From assembly GCA_043802425.1 (NCBI GenBank), contig JAZDLA010000044.1:1-24325 (forward strand): DNA of 24,325 bases. The letters run 5' to 3'. The translations under genes were made by a program, and so were the position numbers. Position 1 is the first letter of the stretch, and each line of letters starts with the position of its first letter. This document shows, piece after piece, positions 21,560-24,325 of the stretch. The notes under the pieces were generated by a model. The model was not told where the DNA came from and did no database searches. It was given only the letters and a program-made list of their open reading frames with translations. Source of the DNA: JAGUYA01 sp043802425. Lineage in GTDB: Bacteria > Omnitrophota > Gorgyraeia > Gygaellales > Profunditerraquicolaceae.

Positions 21560-22856
21560 TTTAGCGATAATCGGGGCTGGCTGGGCAGGGTTCAATGCTG
21601 CCCAAAGGGCTAGGGCGCTAGGTCTGAAAGTTCTTCTCATCGATAAGGACAAAATAGGCGGCACCTGCCTAAACCGCGGATGCATACCCACCAAAACCCT
21701 GCTGCAATCAGCTAAAGTCTATAACCTGGCTAAAAAAACTAAAGTATTCGGCATAGAAACAGGGGCTCCGCAATTAAACTTTTCTGAAATCCAGGCTAGA
21801 AAAAATAAAATTATAAAACAATTGCGCCAAGGCATGGAGTTTATGCTTAAAGGAATTGATTTTTTAAATGAAACAGCGCAAATTATCTCTAAAAATACCA
21901 TACAAATAGGCCAAAAACAGATAAATGTAAAATTTATTCTTATCGCTACTGGCTCAAAGCCTCTGGATCTAAAAGACCTGCGATTTGACGCAAAAAAAGT
22001 TATCTCTAGCGATGAAATACTGGATTTAAAAAATCTTCCCGAATCACTCTTAATTATCGGTGGAGGGGTTATCGGGTGCGAATTTGCCAGCCTCTTTTCC
22101 GGTTTTGGCTGTCAGGTTTCGATAGTGGAATTAATGCCTCAGCTCATACCGGGTATAGATCAGGAGATAGCTAAAAAGATAGAAACTATTTTTAAAAAAA
22201 AGGGAGTTAAGGTAAATACGAATACGGATGCCAAACGCCTGGATCTGGGAGAATATGATTTAGTCTTGCTTTCTATCGGCCGGACCCCTAAAACAGAAGG
22301 CTTAGGGCTAGATAAACTGGGCATAAACTTAGAAAAAGGCAGGGTTATCGTTGATGAGCACCTCAGGACCAATATCGCTAATATTTATGCGGCCGGTGAC
22401 TGCGCCAGCAAGACTATGTTAGCCCATTTAGCCGCTTATCAAGGAGAGTCTGCCGCAGAAAATATCGCGGATTCCTCCCAGCCAAAGAAAACGGATAATG
22501 CGCATATTCCCAGCTGTATCTTTACCGAACCGCAGATAGGCACTGTCGGATTAACAGAAGAAGGGGCAAGGTCTACGGGGATAGATATAAAAATAAATAA
22601 ATTTGACTTTTTAGGTTCGGGTATGGCACGCATATTAGATGAAACAGAAGGTTTTATAAAAATAGTTTCGGAAAAAAATACAGGTTATCTCCTAGGCGCT
22701 TCGGTTATCGGAGCGCAGGCTACTGAATTGATTGGTATTTTTAGCGTAGCCATACAATCCCGCCTGAAAGTCTCCCAGATTCAAAATACCGTATTTGCCC
22801 ATCCTACCTTATCCGAAGGCATAAGTAGCGCATTAAAAGGCAGTCATGGAATTTGA
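21549..22856 (+). CDS. lpdA: Dihydrolipoamide dehydrogenase (E3)
   Basis: 435 aa, slightly shorter than the usual 460-475. The FAD motif GAGWAG is at 9-14, the redox disulfide C40/C45 in GGTCLNRGCIPTK, the second Rossmann fold at GGGVIGCEFASL, FAD-binding YAAGDC, and the C-terminal HPTLSE with catalytic H418 and E423. It reoxidises dihydrolipoyl groups of 2-oxoacid dehydrogenase or glycine-cleavage complexes with NAD+. It is flanked by mdh (11-nt overlap), lipB (11-nt overlap) and a lone lipoyl-domain gene; no E1 or E2 catalytic subunit is in the window. A mercuric- or glutathione-reductase-like function is unlikely given the neighbours. Confidence 0.94.
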   Translation: MDYDLAIIGAGWAGFNAAQRARALGLKVLLIDKDKIGGTCLNRGCIPTKTLLQSAKVYNLAKKTKVFGIETGAPQLNFSEIQARKNKIIKQLRQGMEFMLKGIDFLNETAQIISKNTIQIGQKQINVKFILIATGSKPLDLKDLRFDAKKVISSDEILDLKNLPESLLIIGGGVIGCEFASLFSGFGCQVSIVELMPQLIPGIDQEIAKKIETIFKKKGVKVNTNTDAKRLDLGEYDLVLLSIGRTPKTEGLGLDKLGINLEKGRVIVDEHLRTNIANIYAAGDCASKTMLAHLAAYQGESAAENIADSSQPKKTDNAHIPSCIFTEPQIGTVGLTEEGARSTGIDIKINKFDFLGSGMARILDETEGFIKIVSEKNTGYLLGASVIGAQATELIGIFSVAIQSRLKVSQIQNTVFAHPTLSEGISSALKGSHGI

Positions 22857-23505
22857 AATACTAGACTTAGGGTTAGTAGATTTCAAAAAGGCCTGGTTCT
22901 TCCAGAAGGAAGTACTTAAGGCAGTAAGACACGGCTACCTTCCAGCTGCATTAATTATCTGTCGGCACTATCCGGTAATTACCTTAGGCAGGTCTGCCAG
23001 AAAAGAAAGTATCCTGGTATCTATGGATGAATTAAAACAAAAAAGAATCCACTTCCACGAAATAGAGCGCGGAGGTGATGTTACCTATCACGGCCCCGGA
23101 CAACTTATTGTCTACCCTATATTTAATCTGGCCTATCTTAAAAAAGACATCCACTTATTCTTAAGGCAACTGGAAGAAACGGTTATGGGTTTCTTTTTAG
23201 GTTTTGGAATCAGCGCTTCGCAGCGGCCGGGCCTGACCGGCGTATGGATGGGCAGAAAAAAAATTGCTTCTATCGGTATCGCCATTAAAAACTGGGTTAC
23301 CTTTCACGGCATCAGCATAAACATTAAAAGAAATGATCTGGATAACTTTTGTTTTATTAAACCCTGCGGCATGGAGATAGAAATGACATCCCTGGAAACC
23401 ATACTAGATAAGGATATCGCAATCGACCAGATAAAGGAAAACCTGGTTAATAGTTTTCAGAATACATTCTTTATGCCGCATGCCCAGGCATTTGCTTTAT
23501 CGTAA
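22846..23505 (+). CDS. lipB: Octanoyltransferase LipB
   Basis: 219 aa. The family signature RGGDVTYHGPGQLIVYPI is at 75-92, the catalytic lysine K139 in GRKKIASIGIAI, and catalytic C174 in IKPCGM. It transfers octanoate from acyl carrier protein to the lipoyl lysine of E2 or GcvH proteins; LipA, not in the window, then inserts sulfur. It overlaps lpdA by 11 nt, and the next gene downstream encodes a lipoyl-domain substrate, giving a complete little modification module (E3, LipB, lipoyl carrier). After its stop comes the 146-nt structured leader. Confidence 0.96.
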   Translation: MEFEILDLGLVDFKKAWFFQKEVLKAVRHGYLPAALIICRHYPVITLGRSARKESILVSMDELKQKRIHFHEIERGGDVTYHGPGQLIVYPIFNLAYLKKDIHLFLRQLEETVMGFFLGFGISASQRPGLTGVWMGRKKIASIGIAIKNWVTFHGISINIKRNDLDNFCFIKPCGMEIEMTSLETILDKDIAIDQIKENLVNSFQNTFFMPHAQAFALS

Positions 23506-23510
23506 AATAA

Positions 23511-23651
23511 CACCCGGCCATATGGCACCTCAACATAAAGGATTGTTGAGTGTCCCGCCTTGTGTGGGAATTGGCCGGTGCGCCCTTTTCGGGTTAATAC
23601 CCAACCATAAAGGATTGGTTGGTATGCACTTTCTGTGCAAGGAGGATCGCT
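23511..23651 (+). promoter_or_regulatory. Structured tandem-hairpin leader of the lipoyl-domain gene (unassigned RNA element)
   Basis: Unit 1 is closed by CACCCGGCCA (23511-23520) pairing with TGGCCGGTG (23572-23580, one bulged C). It holds hairpin CTCAACA (23529-23535)/TGTTGAG (23544-23550) with loop TAAAGGAT (23536-23543), then TCCC/GGGA (23553-23556, 23566-23569). Unit 2 has CCC/GGG (23583-23585, 23591-23593), then CCAACCA (23601-23607)/TGGTTGG (23616-23622) with the same loop TAAAGGAT (23608-23615), extended by ATA/TAT past a bulged C, then TGCAC/GTGCA (23626-23630, 23636-23640 approximately). That last stem reaches into AAGGAGG (23639-23645), the Shine-Dalgarno of the next gene. The two loop hairpins keep the loop but differ at several stem positions while staying paired. 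The architecture suggests a cis-regulatory RNA controlling translation; I do not recognise a known class. Pairings were found by eye, without energy calculation. Confidence 0.6.
23639..23645 (+). promoter_or_regulatory. Shine-Dalgarno AAGGAGG of the lipoyl-domain gene
   Basis: A strong AAGGAGG ends 6 nt before ATG 23652. Its first bases lie in the 3' arm of the TGCAC...GTGCA hairpin, and AAGG can also pair with CCTT at 23584-23587. Access could therefore depend on how the leader folds. The site also decides the start: an upstream in-frame TTG at 23619 would run through the hairpins and this site. Confidence 0.8.
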
Positions 23652-23885
23652 ATGACTAAAGTAGCCCTGCCGGAATTAGGCGAAGGAATCAAAAAGGCGA
23701 CAGTCTCTTACTGGTATTTTAAGGAAGGGGAGAAGGTAAACGAAAAGGACGACTTGGTAGAGCTCACTACAGATAAAGCCACTTTTAACCTGCCCAGCCC
23801 CTCTAGCGGAACGCTTTCGCAAGTCCTGTTTCATGAAGGCGATAGCGTAAATGTCGGTGAAGTCTTGGGTATCATTGAGGAGTAA
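23652..23885 (+). CDS. Free-standing lipoyl-domain (biotin/lipoyl attachment) protein
   Basis: 77 aa. The whole protein is a single lipoyl domain of the 2-oxoacid dehydrogenase E2 type: MTKVALPELGEGIKKATVSY, KEGEKVNEKDDLVELTTDKA with lipoyl-lysine K42, then PSPSSGTLSQVLFHEGDSVN and VGEVLGIIEE. The TDKA context is typical of E2 proteins rather than GcvH or biotin carriers (which have M-K-M). There is no subunit-binding or acyltransferase domain, and translation ends at TAATAA, so this is either a dedicated lipoyl carrier or a detached E2 N-terminus. It follows lpdA and lipB and has the most elaborate leader in the window. Confidence 0.92.
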   Translation: MTKVALPELGEGIKKATVSYWYFKEGEKVNEKDDLVELTTDKATFNLPSPSSGTLSQVLFHEGDSVNVGEVLGIIEE

Positions 23886-23893
23886 TAAGCAAT

Positions 23894-24325
23894 ATGACGC
23901 AGAATATGCCTAAACGCATAATATTAATGTATATTTCAGAAGTCTCCGGCCACCATAGCGCTGCTGTGGCTATCGAAAAGGCGATCAAAGTATTAGAGCC
24001 CGGCATAGAAGTATTAAATATCGACGCCTTCAAATATACCAACCCCGTTTCGGAAAAAATAGTCAACAGCCTTTATATGGCCGTAATCAAAAGGACGCCT
24101 AAAATCTGGGATTACCTTTATGATAACCCTAAGGTCGCAGAAAGGCTAGAAAAGATTAAGGCCACGGTCCATAAATTTAACTCCCCGAAATTAAAAAATC
24201 TTTTTGATAAATTTAATCCCGACGCTGTGCTTTGCACGCAGGCATTTCCCTGCGGAATGGTCGCAGACTATAAAAAGACTTATAATTCAACAATCCCCTT
24301 AGTCGCTGTGCTTACCGATTACGTG
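23894..24325 (+). CDS. MGDG-synthase-like glycosyltransferase, N-terminal part (partial)
   Basis: 144 codons are visible; the frame is open at the window edge. The opening MTQNMPKRIILMYISEVSGH and following HSAAVAIEKAIK match the nucleotide-sugar fold start of monogalactosyldiacylglycerol synthase/processive diacylglycerol glycosyltransferases (GT28, MurG-like), whose N-domain carries a G-H-H-x-A-A motif. PDAVLCTQAFPCGMVADYKK and VAVLTDYV continue the family pattern (membrane-lipid acceptor side). It probably adds hexose to diacylglycerol at the inner membrane. ATG 23894 is served by GAGGAG (23877-23882) overlapping the upstream stop; ATG 23906 is an alternative. Exact sugar and acceptor cannot be told. 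Confidence 0.85.
   Translation, partial: MTQNMPKRIILMYISEVSGHHSAAVAIEKAIKVLEPGIEVLNIDAFKYTNPVSEKIVNSLYMAVIKRTPKIWDYLYDNPKVAERLEKIKATVHKFNSPKLKNLFDKFNPDAVLCTQAFPCGMVADYKKTYNSTIPLVAVLTDYV

Noticed and set aside
23619..23651. In-frame TTG extending the lipoyl-domain protein upstream
   Set aside because: The extension would run through the leader hairpin and the strong AAGGAGG; ATG 23652 gives the canonical domain start.

Overview
The window reads as one long, same-strand chromosomal stretch of a bacterium: the end of the str operon (tuf), a continuous S10-spc-alpha ribosomal supercluster, and then a compact central-metabolism cluster. No tRNA, rRNA, CRISPR array, phage gene or transposase is visible. 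The organism cannot be named from sequence alone. The gene order (secY-adk-map-infA-rpmJ-rpsM-rpsK-rpsD-rpoA-rplQ), the zinc-binding forms of S14, S4, L24 and L36, the missing L30 gene, the RpoA N-terminus and an MGDG-synthase-like glycosyltransferase suggest an uncultured lineage in or near the PVC group, such as Candidatus Omnitrophota. That placement is an inference of low to moderate confidence.

Layout. 1-150: 3' end of tuf. 203-9340: rpsJ, rplC, rplD, rplW, rplB, rpsS, rplV, rpsC, rplP, rpmC, rpsQ, rplN, rplX, rplE, rpsN, rpsH, rplF, rplR, rpsE, rplO, all on the + strand with short gaps or overlaps. rpmD (L30), normally between rpsE and rplO, is absent. 9333-15520: secY, adk, map, infA, rpmJ (only 37 codons), rpsM, rpsK, rpsD, rpoA, rplQ. 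Three spacers in the ribosomal part (509-676, 2286-2360, 5801-5899) are unusually long and filled with inverted-repeat DNA. The first and third carry copies of the same composite palindromic element in opposite orientations.

15536-23505: a tightly packed cluster with many 4-11 nt overlaps: a class I aminotransferase (probably aspartate), a LeuC-like large subunit, a PilT ATPase, a LeuD-like small subunit, isocitrate dehydrogenase, malate dehydrogenase, dihydrolipoamide dehydrogenase and octanoyltransferase LipB. Active-site residues and neighbours suggest that the LeuC/LeuD-like pair is a two-subunit aconitase, not an isopropylmalate isomerase. This would give citrate to isocitrate to 2-oxoglutarate, with MDH and the aminotransferase handling oxaloacetate. 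LipB and Lpd serve a free-standing lipoyl-domain protein (23652-23885).

The most striking non-coding object is the 146-nt leader 23506-23651 in front of that lipoyl-domain gene. It folds on paper into two tandem units. Each unit has a small hairpin, then a hairpin with the identical 8-nt loop UAAAGGAU on a stem of different but fully paired sequence, then a further hairpin; the last one abuts the Shine-Dalgarno sequence. I do not recognise it as a known riboswitch class, and it is the best candidate here for an undescribed element. The window ends inside a glycolipid-synthase-like glycosyltransferase.
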